Assembly: GCA_937888805.1 (NCBI GenBank)
Contig: CALBEY010000049.1
Location: 16,207-80,206, forward strand
DNA from: an uncultured Burkholderiaceae bacterium
GTDB taxonomy: Bacteria; Pseudomonadota; Gammaproteobacteria; Burkholderiales; Burkholderiaceae_B
Reading direction: 5' to 3'
Length of the DNA: 64,000 bases
Shown piece by piece: positions 17,625 through 27,494 of the stretch. Positions within the stretch are counted from its first letter, which is position 1; each line of letters starts with the position of its first letter. Under the pieces are notes generated by a model. The model saw only the letters and a program-made list of their open reading frames with translations. It had not been told where the DNA came from and made no database searches. The position numbers and the translations under genes were made by a program.

Positions 17625-19449
17625 AGCTGGATTCGATCTAAAGATATTCCTGGCGGGGCTGCCTCACTTGCCGGGGGTTTATCGGCATCTTGATGTGAAG
17701 GGTGAAGTCCTTTACGTTGGTAAGGCCCGTGATCTAAAAAAGCGTGTCAGCTCATATTTTCAGAAAACAGGTCACGGTCCACGCATCGCACATATGGTTG
17801 CGCGGGTTGCGCGGGTTGAAATCACAGTTACGCCCTCAGAAACCGAGGCGCTTTTGCTTGAAAACAACCTAATCAAGCGATTAAAGCCACGCTACAACAT
17901 TCTATTTAGGGACGACAAGTCATATCCCTACTTGATGGTTTCAGCTCACGCCGTGCCGAGAATGTTGTACTACCGCGGATCAACGCAACGGCCAGGCGTA
18001 TTTTTTGGTCCTTACCCCAACGCTTGGGCCGTGCGCGAGACGATGCAAGTGTTACAGAAGGTCTTTCGTCTTCGCACCTGTGAAGACTCTGTCTACGCCA
18101 ACCGTACGCGTCCCTGCCTGCTCTATCAAATCAATCGCTGCTCGGGGCCATGTGTGGATCACATTACCCCGCAAGCCTACGCTCAGGATGTTATGCGTGC
18201 GACCCAATTTCTTAAGGGTCAAACGCAACAAGTGCTCACTGACATTGAGCAACGTATGCAACAGGCTGCGCAGGCGCTTGCTTTTGAGAAGGCAGCACAA
18301 CTCAGAGACCAAATGAATGCGTTGTCACGAGTGTTGCAGCAACAGACCATGGAAGAAAGCGATGGTCAAGACACGGACGTGATTGCGATCGCTATGGATT
18401 CAGGTAAAGCCTGCGTCACCCTTGCCATGGTACGCGGCGGACGGCACTTGGGTGATCGGGCTATCTTTCCAGCGCACACCGACGGCGATACACCGGCCGA
18501 TATTCTTGAGGTATTTTTGGCACAACACTATGTTGACCATACGTTACCGAGCATTGTGGTGACATCAACAGCGCCGGCCGATGAGACGTTGATTGATTTG
18601 CTAGCCATGGCTGGGAAAACCAAAACGCGCTTGATAACACGACCTCAGGGTGTTCGACGTGCCTGGCTAGAGCAAGCTGCGCGTAACGCCGCCCGGTCAC
18701 TGACGCGTGCCCTCTCAGAGGGCGGGGCACGCGAATCACGGACATTGGCTTTGGCTCAAACACTTGGCTTGGATACTGATGAAGAGTCACTGAACGCCCT
18801 ACACATCGAGTGTTTTGATATCAGCCATACCGCTGGCGAGGCCACACAGGCCTCATGTGTGGTGTTTCGTCAGCACGACATGCAACCGTCACTCTACCGG
18901 CGCTACAACATTGCCGGCATTACCCCGGGCGATGATTATGCGGCGATGCGACAGGTGCTCATGCGCCGTTATGCCAAAGTAGCCGATGGGGATGCCCCAC
19001 TGCCAGACTTGGTGCTAATCGACGGCGGTAAGGGTCAAATTTCGGTGGCTCGAGAGGTTTTTGAAGAATATGGTCTTGATATCGTTCGTCTGGTTGGTGT
19101 GGCCAAAGGCGAAAACCGTAAAACAGGTTTGGAAACGTTGGTGTTCGCAGATGGTCGTGAATCTGTGGCATTGGGTTTGTCCTCGGCGGCGCTTTTGTTG
19201 ATTGCACAAATACGCGATGAAGCCCATCGATTCGCGATCACAGGCATGCGAATCAAACGTGCTCGGGCTAGGCAGTCTTCTAGGCTAGAGGATATCGAAG
19301 GCGTTGGCGCTAAGCGACGCCAGCGTTTATTGAACCGTTTTGGTGGGTTTGGTGGTGTGAGCTCGGCAAGCGTTGAGCAACTCACCTCTGTTGAAGGTAT
19401 TTCCCCTGAATTGGCTCGGCGCATCTACGATGCGCTCCATCAAGCCTAA
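17611..19449 (+). CDS. uvrC: Excinuclease ABC subunit C
   Basis: Makes the dual incisions in nucleotide excision repair. The 612-aa protein has all domains in order: GIY-YIG nuclease ([22 protein letters not shown]), a Cys-containing segment ([20 protein letters not shown]), the UVR helix that contacts UvrB ([17 protein letters not shown]), the RNase H-like endonuclease ([24 protein letters not shown]) and tandem helix-hairpin-helix motifs ([31 protein letters not shown]). The uvrC-pgsA order is conserved in many proteobacteria. No LexA box precedes it because its start lies inside nagZ. Confidence 0.97.
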   Translation: MSESEAGFDLKIFLAGLPHLPGVYRHLDVKGEVLYVGKARDLKKRVSSYFQKTGHGPRIAHMVARVARVEITVTPSETEALLLENNLIKRLKPRYNILFRDDKSYPYLMVSAHAVPRMLYYRGSTQRPGVFFGPYPNAWAVRETMQVLQKVFRLRTCEDSVYANRTRPCLLYQINRCSGPCVDHITPQAYAQDVMRATQFLKGQTQQVLTDIEQRMQQAAQALAFEKAAQLRDQMNALSRVLQQQTMEESDGQDTDVIAIAMDSGKACVTLAMVRGGRHLGDRAIFPAHTDGDTPADILEVFLAQHYVDHTLPSIVVTSTAPADETLIDLLAMAGKTKTRLITRPQGVRRAWLEQAARNAARSLTRALSEGGARESRTLALAQTLGLDTDEESLNALHIECFDISHTAGEATQASCVVFRQHDMQPSLYRRYNIAGITPGDDYAAMRQVLMRRYAKVADGDAPLPDLVLIDGGKGQISVAREVFEEYGLDIVRLVGVAKGENRKTGLETLVFADGRESVALGLSSAALLLIAQIRDEAHRFAITGMRIKRARARQSSRLEDIEGVGAKRRQRLLNRFGGFGGVSSASVEQLTSVEGISPELARRIYDALHQA

Positions 19450-19478
19450 GCTGACAGTTCTCGGGTAGCATACACCTT

Positions 19479-20048
19479 ATGCCTCTGAATATACCCATCG
19501 CTTTGACTTGGCTTCGTATCGCCATCATCCCTTTTTTTGTTGGGCTTTTTTACCTGCCTGAGGCTTTACTTTCCCCCGCACTGCGTGATGCCATTGCTGC
19601 TTGGTTGTTTATTTTGGCCGCTTTAACTGACTGGTTTGATGGTTGGCTGGCCCGGCGCTGGAATCAGACTTCCTCGTTTGGTGCCTTTCTTGATCCCGTT
19701 GCTGACAAACTCATGGTCTGCGCAGCCCTTTTGGTTTTGTTGCACCTCGACCGAGTCGGCAGTTTGATCGCGTTGGTGATTATCGGCCGTGAAATCACCA
19801 TTTCAGCCTTGCGCGAGTGGATGGCTCAAATCGGCGCGAGTTCTAGCGTTGCTGTACATTGGCTGGGTAAATTCAAGACAGCTGCTCAGATGGTGGCAAT
19901 TCCTTGCCTGCTGCATTATGAAAACTGGTTTGACCTGCCGGTCTTTCTGATCGGTCAGGTTTTGATTGTTGGCGCTGCCTTGTTGACAGTGTGGTCGATG
20001 CTCTACTATCTCAAAAAAGCGTGGCCAGAGATTGAGGCTCGTACATAA
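19479..20048 (+). CDS. pgsA: CDP-diacylglycerol-glycerol-3-phosphate 3-phosphatidyltransferase
   Basis: Membrane enzyme committing CDP-diacylglycerol to phosphatidylglycerol, 189 aa. The CDP-alcohol phosphotransferase signature D-x2-DG-x2-AR-x8-G-x3-D-x3-D is complete at residues 51-76 (DWFDGWLARR, then FGAFLDPVADK). Several hydrophobic helices surround it. It lies 29 bp after uvrC. Another CDP-alcohol phosphotransferase activity is possible but less likely, given the conserved uvrC-pgsA pair. Confidence 0.95.
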   Translation: MPLNIPIALTWLRIAIIPFFVGLFYLPEALLSPALRDAIAAWLFILAALTDWFDGWLARRWNQTSSFGAFLDPVADKLMVCAALLVLLHLDRVGSLIALVIIGREITISALREWMAQIGASSSVAVHWLGKFKTAAQMVAIPCLLHYENWFDLPVFLIGQVLIVGAALLTVWSMLYYLKKAWPEIEART

Positions 20049-20072
20049 TAACCCCTGTTGGAATGACTGTTC

Positions 20073-21389
20073 ATGAGCCAATCAACGACTTTAGACAGCG
20101 GTATTGAACCTAATGCGCAAGCTCTGCCACCATCCAATCAAAAGCGTGACTGGATGACGATTTCAATCGTCGGTTGCGCACACGGCAGCTCGCACTTTTT
20201 CCAACTCGTCATACCGAGCCTCTTTCTGCCGCTCGGTGCCGCTTTCGGTCTGGACTTTGCGCAACTTGGGTTTCTGATGACCCTGTTTTTTGTGGTGTCT
20301 GGTTTCTGCCAAGTCGCGGCAGGTTTTATCGTTGATCGCATTGGACCGCGACCCGTTTTGTGGTTTGGCATGGCTGGTTTTGTGGTGGCAGCGTTGCTGT
20401 TGGCAAACGCGACCGGGTTCGGCACTTTGTTGCTTGCAGCCGTGGTTGGGGGCGTTGCAAATTCGGTTTTTCATCCGGCGGACTTCTCAATTTTGAATCA
20501 CCGTGTTTCGCCATGGCGATTGGGTCACGCGTTTAGCGTACACAACTTGACGGGTACGGTCGGATGGGCCTTAGCACCTATTTTTGTCGTTGGACTGACA
20601 CAAATTTTGGGTTGGCGTGAAGCGGTTTTGGGTGTGGCACTTTTGATGCTAGCTGTCTTGGCTTTGGTTGTCATGGGCCGCTCATACCTCCACGTTCAGG
20701 GGACTCATGCACAACAACGTGAGCAGGCCAGTGGTTCAAAAGCAGGTGTCGCACCGATTGTTTCAGTGAGTGTTTTGACAACGCTAAAACAGTTGTTGGC
20801 ATCACCCGCGTTGTGGGGTGCTTTCTTGTTTTTTTGCTGTGCCACGATTGCTTTTTCTTCTGTTCAAAGCTTCACCATTCCTTTAATGAGTAGTTTGTAC
20901 GGCATGACAGCCGTCTTGGCTGGTTCGGTCTTGTCGGGCTATATGTTGGGTCAAATCATCGGCATGGTGGCGGGTGGATTTTTGGTCAACATCACAGAGA
21001 AGACGGAATATGTTGTTTTGACATCCTTGGTCTTGGCAGCGGGTATGTTCTTGCTCCTAGCGACGGGTTGGTTACCAGTGGTTTTGGTGGTGCTTGTGAT
21101 GGCGCTCGCTGGGTTTTTTTCTGGTGTTTCTGCGCCATCGCGCGACATGATGGTTCGCAAGGTCACTCCAAAACAGTCCGTGGGTTCGGTTTATGGCCTG
21201 GTATATGCGGGATTAGATGTTGGTTCAGCCGTGGGACCGTTACTTTTTGGTTTGTTGCTTGACAGCGGATTGACTCGCGGTCCTTGGGTTGGTTCTGCGG
21301 TGGCGTTTGTGGGCGCCGCGTTACTGGCTGCCCAAATTGGGCGGGTCAGTCGCCGCATGCCTACTGCTGAGCGCTACGCAGCAAGTTAG
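20073..21389 (+). CDS. Major facilitator superfamily transporter
   Basis: 438-aa MFS carrier with 12 predicted helices. The loop 2-3 motif is degenerate (GFIVDRIGPRPVLWFGM), which fits the D-R-x-G-x-R/K-P pattern. The N-terminal cytoplasmic segment is followed by a first helix containing GCAHGSSHFFQLVIPSLFLPLG, as in fosmidomycin-resistance-like (Fsr) and related carriers of Burkholderiales. Substrate unknown. It starts 24 bp after pgsA, and its last 29 bp overlap the convergent queF. Confidence 0.86.
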   Translation: MSQSTTLDSGIEPNAQALPPSNQKRDWMTISIVGCAHGSSHFFQLVIPSLFLPLGAAFGLDFAQLGFLMTLFFVVSGFCQVAAGFIVDRIGPRPVLWFGMAGFVVAALLLANATGFGTLLLAAVVGGVANSVFHPADFSILNHRVSPWRLGHAFSVHNLTGTVGWALAPIFVVGLTQILGWREAVLGVALLMLAVLALVVMGRSYLHVQGTHAQQREQASGSKAGVAPIVSVSVLTTLKQLLASPALWGAFLFFCCATIAFSSVQSFTIPLMSSLYGMTAVLAGSVLSGYMLGQIIGMVAGGFLVNITEKTEYVVLTSLVLAAGMFLLLATGWLPVVLVVLVMALAGFFSGVSAPSRDMMVRKVTPKQSVGSVYGLVYAGLDVGSAVGPLLFGLLLDSGLTRGPWVGSAVAFVGAALLAAQIGRVSRRMPTAERYAAS

Positions 21390-22224
21390 GTGGCTGTGTG
21401 CCAGGTGTGGCGCGCCAAGGATTAATGTCCATGCCGCCGCGTCGCGTGTAGCGCGCGTACACTGAAAGCGATTGCGGTCGGCATCGGTCCATGATGTCGC
21501 AAAAAATTCGCTCAACGCATTGTTCATGAAAACCTTGGTGGTCCCGATACGACACAATGTATTTGAGCAAGGCGGCGTGATCAATGCTGTGGCCATGGTA
21601 ACCAATGTGTAACGTTGCCCAGTCGGGTTGCCCAGTGACGGGACAATTGGATTTCAGTAGTCTCGAGAAAACGTGCTCTGTCTTGAGGTTTGGTCCCGTA
21701 CTTTCATTGAGTAAATCAGCGTTCGGTTGATAGTCTGTGATTGCAACGGGCTGCTCATCTAAGCAACCCGTGAGCAACTCCTCAATGGGTTCTTGTTCAA
21801 ACGCTGCGGGTAGCACCAGCGCGATTCGCGATGGTGCCCCAACCGCATGGTTAAGGTCCCGTTCCAAACAACCAAGCAGGGTTACCGTGTCGTCAAAAAC
21901 ACTGTGGTTGAGGCTGTTTAGATATAACTTAAACGACTTTGATTCCACGATGAATGGGCTGTCGCAAGGCACCCAAACTTTAAGAATAGCGGTGGCGGGT
22001 AATCCGCTGGGTTTGAGCCAAGACAATTCGTAGCCGCGCCAAAGGTCCCAGCCGATAAAAGGCAGTTTGATGGCTTGCGCCAAGGCGCCCAGTTGGGCGC
22101 GCCCTTGCGCCCTTGCAATGGGAAACAGCAGCGCGGGGTTGTAGTCGCGGGGATAGCTGACTTCTTTGCCCAATGGCAACGACGCTTCGTTTTCATGCGG
22201 TGGGTTTGGGTGATGAGCAGTCAT
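21361..22224 (-). CDS. queF: NADPH-dependent 7-cyano-7-deazaguanine reductase
   Basis: Reduces preQ0 to preQ1 in the synthesis of queuosine, a modified base in tRNAs for Tyr, His, Asn and Asp. At 287 aa it is the long bimodular (YqcD-like, type II) form. The QueF motif ESKSFKLYLNS is at residues 94-104 and the catalytic Cys is Cys194 in NCPVTGQPDW. The C-terminal ARYTRRGGMDINPWR block is also typical. It overlaps the end of the MFS gene and is transcribed away from the aceA control region. Another queuosine gene, queH, lies 9.5 kb downstream. Confidence 0.96.
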   Translation of the reverse strand: MTAHHPNPPHENEASLPLGKEVSYPRDYNPALLFPIARAQGRAQLGALAQAIKLPFIGWDLWRGYELSWLKPSGLPATAILKVWVPCDSPFIVESKSFKLYLNSLNHSVFDDTVTLLGCLERDLNHAVGAPSRIALVLPAAFEQEPIEELLTGCLDEQPVAITDYQPNADLLNESTGPNLKTEHVFSRLLKSNCPVTGQPDWATLHIGYHGHSIDHAALLKYIVSYRDHQGFHEQCVERIFCDIMDRCRPQSLSVYARYTRRGGMDINPWRATPGTQPPNLLRSAQQ

Positions 22225-22534
22225 GGCTTGGGTTTCGCAGCGGTGGTCGTTGGTTCAATTGTAATGGTCTAGTTTTCACTAAGCGAAACCATGCTTTCAT
22301 GATGTGAAACCAATTGATGCACTGCCACAATCATTCATTTCACGAAGTCAAATAACGTTTCACTTTACAAAAAACTATATGTAACACCATGATTTTAATG
22401 ATTTATATTTTTAATCTTATATAAGATATAAGACTTTTGTGCCACGCAGCAAATCGGTAGACTTACTGTCATGGTGTCCCGTTATTAGTTATCCAGATTT
22501 ACCTCAATTGTCTAAAAATCAAAGGAGTTTCATC
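22225..22534 (+). promoter_or_regulatory. queF-aceA divergent control region with repeated TTTCAC/GTGAAA sites
   Basis: This 310-bp AT-rich gap holds several copies of a short motif on both strands: TTTCAC-TAA-GCGAAA (22274-22288), GTGAAACC (22304-22311), TTTCACGAAG (22338-22347) and GTTTCAC (22357-22363). GGTTTCGC at 22231 is related. A perfect 14-bp palindrome ATCTTATATAAGAT (22414-22427) lies in the likely -10 area of aceA. Repeated half-sites ahead of isocitrate lyase suggest an operator for an acetate or fatty-acid regulator, but I do not recognise the protein. AAAGGAG at 22521-22527 is the aceA ribosome-binding site. Confidence 0.45.
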
Positions 22535-23848
22535 ATGAGTAACCGTGAAAATGCAGTTCGTGCGCTACAAAGAGAATGGGCAGAAAACCCCCGCTGGCAA
22601 GGTATCAAGCGAGACTATAGCGCTGAAGAAGTGATCCGATTGCGTGGCTCGCGATCCATCGAGCACACGCTGGCTCGCGAAGGTGCAGAAAAGCTGTGGG
22701 ACTTGTTACACAGCGAACCCTTTGTCAACACGCTCGGCGCCTTGACAGGCAACCAAGCCATGCAGCAGATCAAAGCGGGCCTCAAAGCCATTTATCTGTC
22801 GGGTTGGCAAGTGGCTGGTGACGCCAACTTGGCTGGCGAAATGTACCCTGATCAATCGCTTTACCCCGCCAACTCAGTTCCCCAAGTGGTGCGTCGTATC
22901 AACAACGCCTTGCTGCGTTCGGACCAAATCCAGTGGATGGAGGGTAAGAATCCCGGTGATTCGGGCTATGTGGACTTTGTGGCGCCGATTATCGCGGATG
23001 CCGAGGCGGGTTTTGGTGGTGTGTTGAACGCCTTTGAGTTGATGAAGTCGATGATTGACGCCGGCGCCAGTGGTGTTCATTTTGAGGATCAGTTGGCCTC
23101 AGTCAAGAAATGCGGTCACATGGGCGGTAAGGTTTTGGTACCAACACGTGAGGCCGTGAGTAAATTGGTCGCTGCTCGGCTGGCGGCTGACGTGTCGGGC
23201 ACGCCGACCTTGTTGTTGGCCAGAACTGATGCAGACGCGGCAGATTTGGTGACCAGTGATATTGACGACAATGACCGTCCGTTTTTGACGGGTGAACGTA
23301 CTGTTGAAGGTTTTTTTCGAACCCGTGCCGGCATTGAGCAAGGTATCAGCCGTGGGCTAGCCTATGCACCTTACGCCGATTTGATTTGGTGCGAAACGGC
23401 CACGCCCAACTTGGATTACGCACGTCAGTTCGCACAAGCCATTCACCGTCAGTTCCCAGGCAAGCTTTTGGCTTACAACTGCTCACCATCGTTTAACTGG
23501 AAGAAAAATCTAGACGACGACACCATTGCCAAGTTCCAACGCGAACTGGGTGCCATGGGTTACAAGTTCCAGTTCATCACCCTGGCCGGCTTCCACGCCC
23601 TGAACTACGGCATGTTCGAGTTGGCTCACGGTTATGCGCGGCGCAACATGAGTGCCTTTGTCGACCTGCAGCAAAAGGAATTTGCGGCAGCCGAGCTCGG
23701 CTTCACCGCGGTTAAGCATCAGCGTGAAGTGGGAACGGGCTACTTTGATGCGGTAACGCAGACGATTGAGGGCGGTCAAGCGTCAACCACGGCCTTGACC
23801 GGATCGACCGAAGAGGCTCAGTTCGAGTCAGAGAGCGTCCACGCCTAA
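22535..23848 (+). CDS. aceA: Isocitrate lyase
   Basis: First enzyme of the glyoxylate shunt: isocitrate to glyoxylate and succinate, for growth on acetate and fatty acids. The 437-aa protein has the signature [10 protein letters not shown] (191-200) with catalytic Cys193, the Mg-binding [11 protein letters not shown] and VHFEDQ blocks, and [12 protein letters not shown]. The start is the ATG at 22535 behind a perfect AAAGGAG; an in-frame GTG at 22439 lies before this site and is not used. Malate synthase is not in the window. A strong hairpin terminator follows. Confidence 0.97.
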   Translation: MSNRENAVRALQREWAENPRWQGIKRDYSAEEVIRLRGSRSIEHTLAREGAEKLWDLLHSEPFVNTLGALTGNQAMQQIKAGLKAIYLSGWQVAGDANLAGEMYPDQSLYPANSVPQVVRRINNALLRSDQIQWMEGKNPGDSGYVDFVAPIIADAEAGFGGVLNAFELMKSMIDAGASGVHFEDQLASVKKCGHMGGKVLVPTREAVSKLVAARLAADVSGTPTLLLARTDADAADLVTSDIDDNDRPFLTGERTVEGFFRTRAGIEQGISRGLAYAPYADLIWCETATPNLDYARQFAQAIHRQFPGKLLAYNCSPSFNWKKNLDDDTIAKFQRELGAMGYKFQFITLAGFHALNYGMFELAHGYARRNMSAFVDLQQKEFAAAELGFTAVKHQREVGTGYFDAVTQTIEGGQASTTALTGSTEEAQFESESVHA

Positions 23849-23876
23849 AGTATTCCTCTGGCTAAGCCATTGATTG

Positions 23877-23913
23877 GCCACGAGCGAAGATCGTTTGCTC
23901 GTGGCTTCTTGGT
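23877..23913 (+). terminator. Terminator of aceA
   Basis: A 9-bp perfect stem (GCCACGAGC at 23877-23885 with GCTCGTGGC at 23897-23905) with an 11-nt loop and a T-rich but interrupted tail, 28 bp after the aceA stop. Confidence 0.7.
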
Positions 23914-23946
23914 TTGTCGCTTTAATTGTCTACCATTCACCAGTCG

Positions 23947-25179
23947 CTATTTGTGTTGTTTGGCAGCGCCCGTCTTGATCATGTCGGCAATCGCTTGATC
24001 GCTTAATCCCGCTTCGCGCAAAATCATTTCTGTGTGTTGCCCCAAACGTGGTGCCAAAGCCGGCGCTACCTTTGACGATTGCATGGTCACTGGGTTGCGA
24101 ACGAACCGATAGGTATTGCCCCATTCATCATCGACATCTTGAAACATACCCACGCTTTTTAAATGGGGGTCATGCTCTAAATCTTCTAAGCGGTTCACCA
24201 CTGCTGCTGGAATCTGGTTTGTTTCACACAAACCAAGCCAGTAGGCTGACGTTTGGGTCGCAATGATGTTACCCAAAGTCTCGTACACAAAGGCAATGTG
24301 TTCGGTACGGGCTTCAATGTTGGCAAACCGCGGGTCATTGGCATGGTCATCGTAACCGGCTGCTTTAAAAAAGAGCTGCCAATGACGGTCGGTATAAGGC
24401 ATGACACTGATCAAGCCGTCGATACTTTTGTAGGGTTGTCGCCACTTGGTGAGTGCTCGGGGGTAGCCTGCTGACTCTTGGCGGTCTGCCAAGTGGTGGC
24501 CATAAAAATGTTCAACCAGAAGATAGGCAGTCATGGTCTCGAACATCGGTATTTCAATGAACTGACCCAGACCGGTTCGCTCGCGCTGAAATAATGCCGC
24601 CATGATGCCTTGCACGGCCACAAGTGCGCAGGTCTTGTCAGCGGCGATGGTGGGTAAGTAACGGGCTTGGTCAGATTGGCGCTGCATCAAGTCCACCACA
24701 CCACTCATGCCTTGAATCAGATCGTCATAGGCTGGCTTGCCTTCGTAAGCGCCACCCTCGCCAAAGCCGTATAAACCGGCATAGATCAACCGAGGATTGC
24801 GCTTTAGAAGCGTCTGTGCATCCAAACCGAGTGCTGCCATTTTTTGTGGTCGCATGCTGTGCATGATGACGTCGGCTTGGTCCACCAAAGCCAGTAAAGC
24901 TGCAATGGCGGTGGGCTGTTTTAAGTCCAAGCAAAGGCTTTTTTTGTTGCGATTGACGCCCAGAAAGATGGCTGACAAGCCTTTTTCGTAAGCGGGGCCT
25001 GTATAGCGCGTTGATTCGCCATTGGGCGGTTCGACTTTGATGACTTCAGCGCCGTAGTCGGCTAATGATTGGCTGGCGTAGGGGCCAAATACAATCGCGG
25101 TTAAATCGAGTATTCGAACACCACTTAATGCGGGTGCAGAGGGATTCGGGGTCGCAGCGCTTTGAGCAGGGGTGTTCAT
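23947..25179 (-). CDS. Class III CoA-transferase (CaiB/BaiF family)
   Basis: 410-aa member of the formyl-CoA transferase family, which moves CoA between carboxylic acids through an aspartyl-CoA thioester. The N-terminal block GVRILDLTAIVFGPYASQSL and ADYGAEVIKVEPPNG are diagnostic. The catalytic Asp is probably in the KPAYDDLIQGMSG segment, and NRNKKSLCLDLK is the CoA-binding loop region. Donor and acceptor are unknown. It is divergent from two acyl-CoA dehydrogenase genes, a frequent arrangement in gene sets for degrading an unusual acid, so the three probably work on one substrate. The ATG at 25179 is chosen over an upstream TTG at 25215. Confidence 0.88.
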   Translation of the reverse strand: MNTPAQSAATPNPSAPALSGVRILDLTAIVFGPYASQSLADYGAEVIKVEPPNGESTRYTGPAYEKGLSAIFLGVNRNKKSLCLDLKQPTAIAALLALVDQADVIMHSMRPQKMAALGLDAQTLLKRNPRLIYAGLYGFGEGGAYEGKPAYDDLIQGMSGVVDLMQRQSDQARYLPTIAADKTCALVAVQGIMAALFQRERTGLGQFIEIPMFETMTAYLLVEHFYGHHLADRQESAGYPRALTKWRQPYKSIDGLISVMPYTDRHWQLFFKAAGYDDHANDPRFANIEARTEHIAFVYETLGNIIATQTSAYWLGLCETNQIPAAVVNRLEDLEHDPHLKSVGMFQDVDDEWGNTYRFVRNPVTMQSSKVAPALAPRLGQHTEMILREAGLSDQAIADMIKTGAAKQHK

Positions 25180-25320
25180 GGTGTGTTTGGCGATCCGGTT
25201 GGGGCGGCTTATCAATCGGCAGTTAAGGGATGGTTCAACAAATCAAAAGCTTGATGCTAAGCACGGCGTGTCTAATCAAACGATGATAACTGAGTGCCTG
25301 ACTAGGAGGTCTCTTTCCTT

Positions 25321-26472
25321 ATGTTGTACCCATTGGACTACGTTGCTGAACCGACTAACCTTGCGTCGTTTCGGCAAGAAATTCGGACATTCCTGAAAAC
25401 TGAATTAGCGGGTATGCCGACTGAGAATAAAGCTCGGTCGTGGATGGGCTCAGACATTGAATTCAGTAAAAAGCTTGCCCAAAAGGGCTGGTTGGGTTTA
25501 ACCATTCCGAAGTCTCATGGTGGCACAGACCAAGATTTTTTTGCTCGTTTCGTGTTGTCTGAAGAGTTGCTGGCGTCAGGCGCACCAGTGGCCGCGCATT
25601 GGATTGCTGATCGTCAAAGTGCCCCGCTGATCATGCGGTACGGTACCCCTGAGCAGCAGGCCTTTTACGTGCCAAGAATCTGCCAAGCTGAGGCCTTCTT
25701 TTGTATCGGGATGAGCGAGCCAAACAGTGGATCTGACTTGGCCAGTATCAGAACCAATGCGCAGCCTAACGACGGCGGCTGGCTTTTAAATGGCAGCAAA
25801 ATCTGGACGACCTACGCGCATCAATGCCATTACATGATTGCACTGGTTCGAACCAGCGGTGAATCGTCTGATCGCCACACGGGTCTGTCGCAAATTATTG
25901 TGGATCTCAAGCTGCCTGGTGTCACGATCAAACCCATCGTTGATATGTCGGGTGATGCGCACTTCACCGAAGTCTTTTTTGATAACGTTCAATTGGCACC
26001 TGAGGCTTTAATTGGCTCTGAAGGCCAGGGCTGGGAGCAGTGCACGGCTGAACTGGCCTTTGAACGCAGTGGACCTGAGCGCATCTATTCCAGCATGGCT
26101 TTACTCAATACTTGGGTTGACGAAGTGCGTGCAGCTGGCGTGGACGATGACGAAACTTTGGCCCTGCTTGGCGACCTGTTGGGTGAAATGAGTGCATTAC
26201 GTGGCCTGTCGCTGGCGGTGACGCAGCGTTTGGTAGACGGGCACAGTCCGGCGGTTGAGGCTTCGGTTGTAAAAGATTACGGTACCGACTTTGAGCAGCG
26301 GTTGATTCGGTGTCTTTCAGAGTGGTTAGGTGCAAGACCGCACTTTCCTGTTTCAGGCGACTTGCTCAGGGCACTGGCTTATTTGGAACAAATGGGCGTG
26401 ACTTTTTCCTTGCGCGGTGGGACTCGAGAAATTTTGCGCGGGATTATTGCCCGCGGCTTGGCATTGAGGTGA
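25321..26472 (+). CDS. Acyl-CoA dehydrogenase, subunit or paralogue 1
   Basis: FAD-dependent acyl-CoA dehydrogenase, 383 aa, the full three-domain length. Characteristic segments are CIGMSEPNSGSDLASIRTNA (FAD and substrate contact), WLLNGSKIWTTYA and AELAFERSGPERIY, and the C-terminal LRGGTREILRGIIARGLAL. The catalytic Glu at the usual place is not obvious to me. AGGAGG (25306-25311) gives a strong start. Its stop overlaps the next gene by 1 bp (TGATG), so two dehydrogenase chains are made together, as in heteromeric enzymes for steroid or branched substrates. Confidence 0.9.
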   Translation: MLYPLDYVAEPTNLASFRQEIRTFLKTELAGMPTENKARSWMGSDIEFSKKLAQKGWLGLTIPKSHGGTDQDFFARFVLSEELLASGAPVAAHWIADRQSAPLIMRYGTPEQQAFYVPRICQAEAFFCIGMSEPNSGSDLASIRTNAQPNDGGWLLNGSKIWTTYAHQCHYMIALVRTSGESSDRHTGLSQIIVDLKLPGVTIKPIVDMSGDAHFTEVFFDNVQLAPEALIGSEGQGWEQCTAELAFERSGPERIYSSMALLNTWVDEVRAAGVDDDETLALLGDLLGEMSALRGLSLAVTQRLVDGHSPAVEASVVKDYGTDFEQRLIRCLSEWLGARPHFPVSGDLLRALAYLEQMGVTFSLRGGTREILRGIIARGLALR

Positions 26473-27494
26473 TGGCTTTGCAAATGGAATTATTTGATAC
26501 GTTTGATCGTTTGCTCGGCGAGGCGTGCTCGCCAAGTCAAATCCGGGAATTAGAAAAGAATGCTCAGACACCTGCCATATGGTGTGCGTTAGAGTCATCC
26601 GGTTTTGTTGATATTTTGGTGCCAGATGCCGCTGGTGGTGCGGGTTTGGGCTGGCAAGATGCCTGGGGTGTTTTGTTTGCCGCCGGCAGGCATGCCGTTC
26701 CTTTTCCGTTGGCACAGACCTTGTTTGGACGAGCGTGTTTGGCGCATTGCATGGTTGAAGCACCTAGCACGCCTTTGGCTCTGGCCGGTGTGATTGACCA
26801 CAAACCTGACGGCGTGCTGAGTGCTCGCTTGGTTCAAGGTGCGTTACTGGCCAGCCATGTGCTTCTGCAAGCGGGGCAAACCGTTTATTTGTTGCCGGTT
26901 GCAAATGCCGAATGTGAGCCGGTTGGTGGGGTGGGAAGTTTTGATGCGCACCTGACTTGGCAAGCTGCGCTCATCAAGGACTCAGTCATTGGGACATTGC
27001 CGAGAGACACGGTGGCGCATGGACTCGCGCTCGGTTTGGCGGTGTTGATTGCGGGTGCTTGCGATCGGGTTCTTGAGATGACGTTGACTTATGCCAATGA
27101 TCGCGTCCAATTTGGTAAGCCAATCGGTCGCCTGCAGGCCGTACAGCAGCAAATCACTGAAATGGCTGAACGGGTCTACGGTGTTCGCATGGCAACCCAG
27201 CTGGGTTGTCATTCCTTGCCTGATTTCGCTTGGCAGGCGCAACCCAATTCAGCGGCATTGGCGAAATCGCAGGCGAGTGCTGCTGCTGTTCGCATTGCTA
27301 GCGTGGCACATGCCGTGCATGGTGCGATTGGTGTGACCCAAGAATACGATCTACAGCTCTACACCCGTCGCATATACGAATGGAATAGAGCCGGTGGTGG
27401 TGCTAAATATTGGGCGACACGTTTGGGACGAGCGGCATTTGATCGTGATTACTTGCTTGATTTTGTTCGTGAAGACTTGTTTCAGGTGGGATGA
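26472..27494 (+). CDS. Acyl-CoA dehydrogenase, subunit or paralogue 2
   Basis: 340-aa acyl-CoA dehydrogenase-like protein coupled to the preceding gene (TGATG). It is shorter and more divergent: the N-terminal helical domain is recognisable (AAGGAGLGWQDAWGVLFAAGRHAVP), and the C-terminal bundle has FGKPIGRLQAVQQQITEMAE and HGAIGVTQEYDLQLYTRRI. The middle beta domain is reduced. Such short partners commonly pair with a full-length dehydrogenase in an alpha2beta2 enzyme; that is inferred from the coupling. The ATG at 26472 is chosen; longer readings run inside the previous gene. The 3' end overlaps the clipped fnr gene by 13 bp. Confidence 0.86.
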   Translation: MALQMELFDTFDRLLGEACSPSQIRELEKNAQTPAIWCALESSGFVDILVPDAAGGAGLGWQDAWGVLFAAGRHAVPFPLAQTLFGRACLAHCMVEAPSTPLALAGVIDHKPDGVLSARLVQGALLASHVLLQAGQTVYLLPVANAECEPVGGVGSFDAHLTWQAALIKDSVIGTLPRDTVAHGLALGLAVLIAGACDRVLEMTLTYANDRVQFGKPIGRLQAVQQQITEMAERVYGVRMATQLGCHSLPDFAWQAQPNSAALAKSQASAAAVRIASVAHAVHGAIGVTQEYDLQLYTRRIYEWNRAGGGAKYWATRLGRAAFDRDYLLDFVREDLFQVG

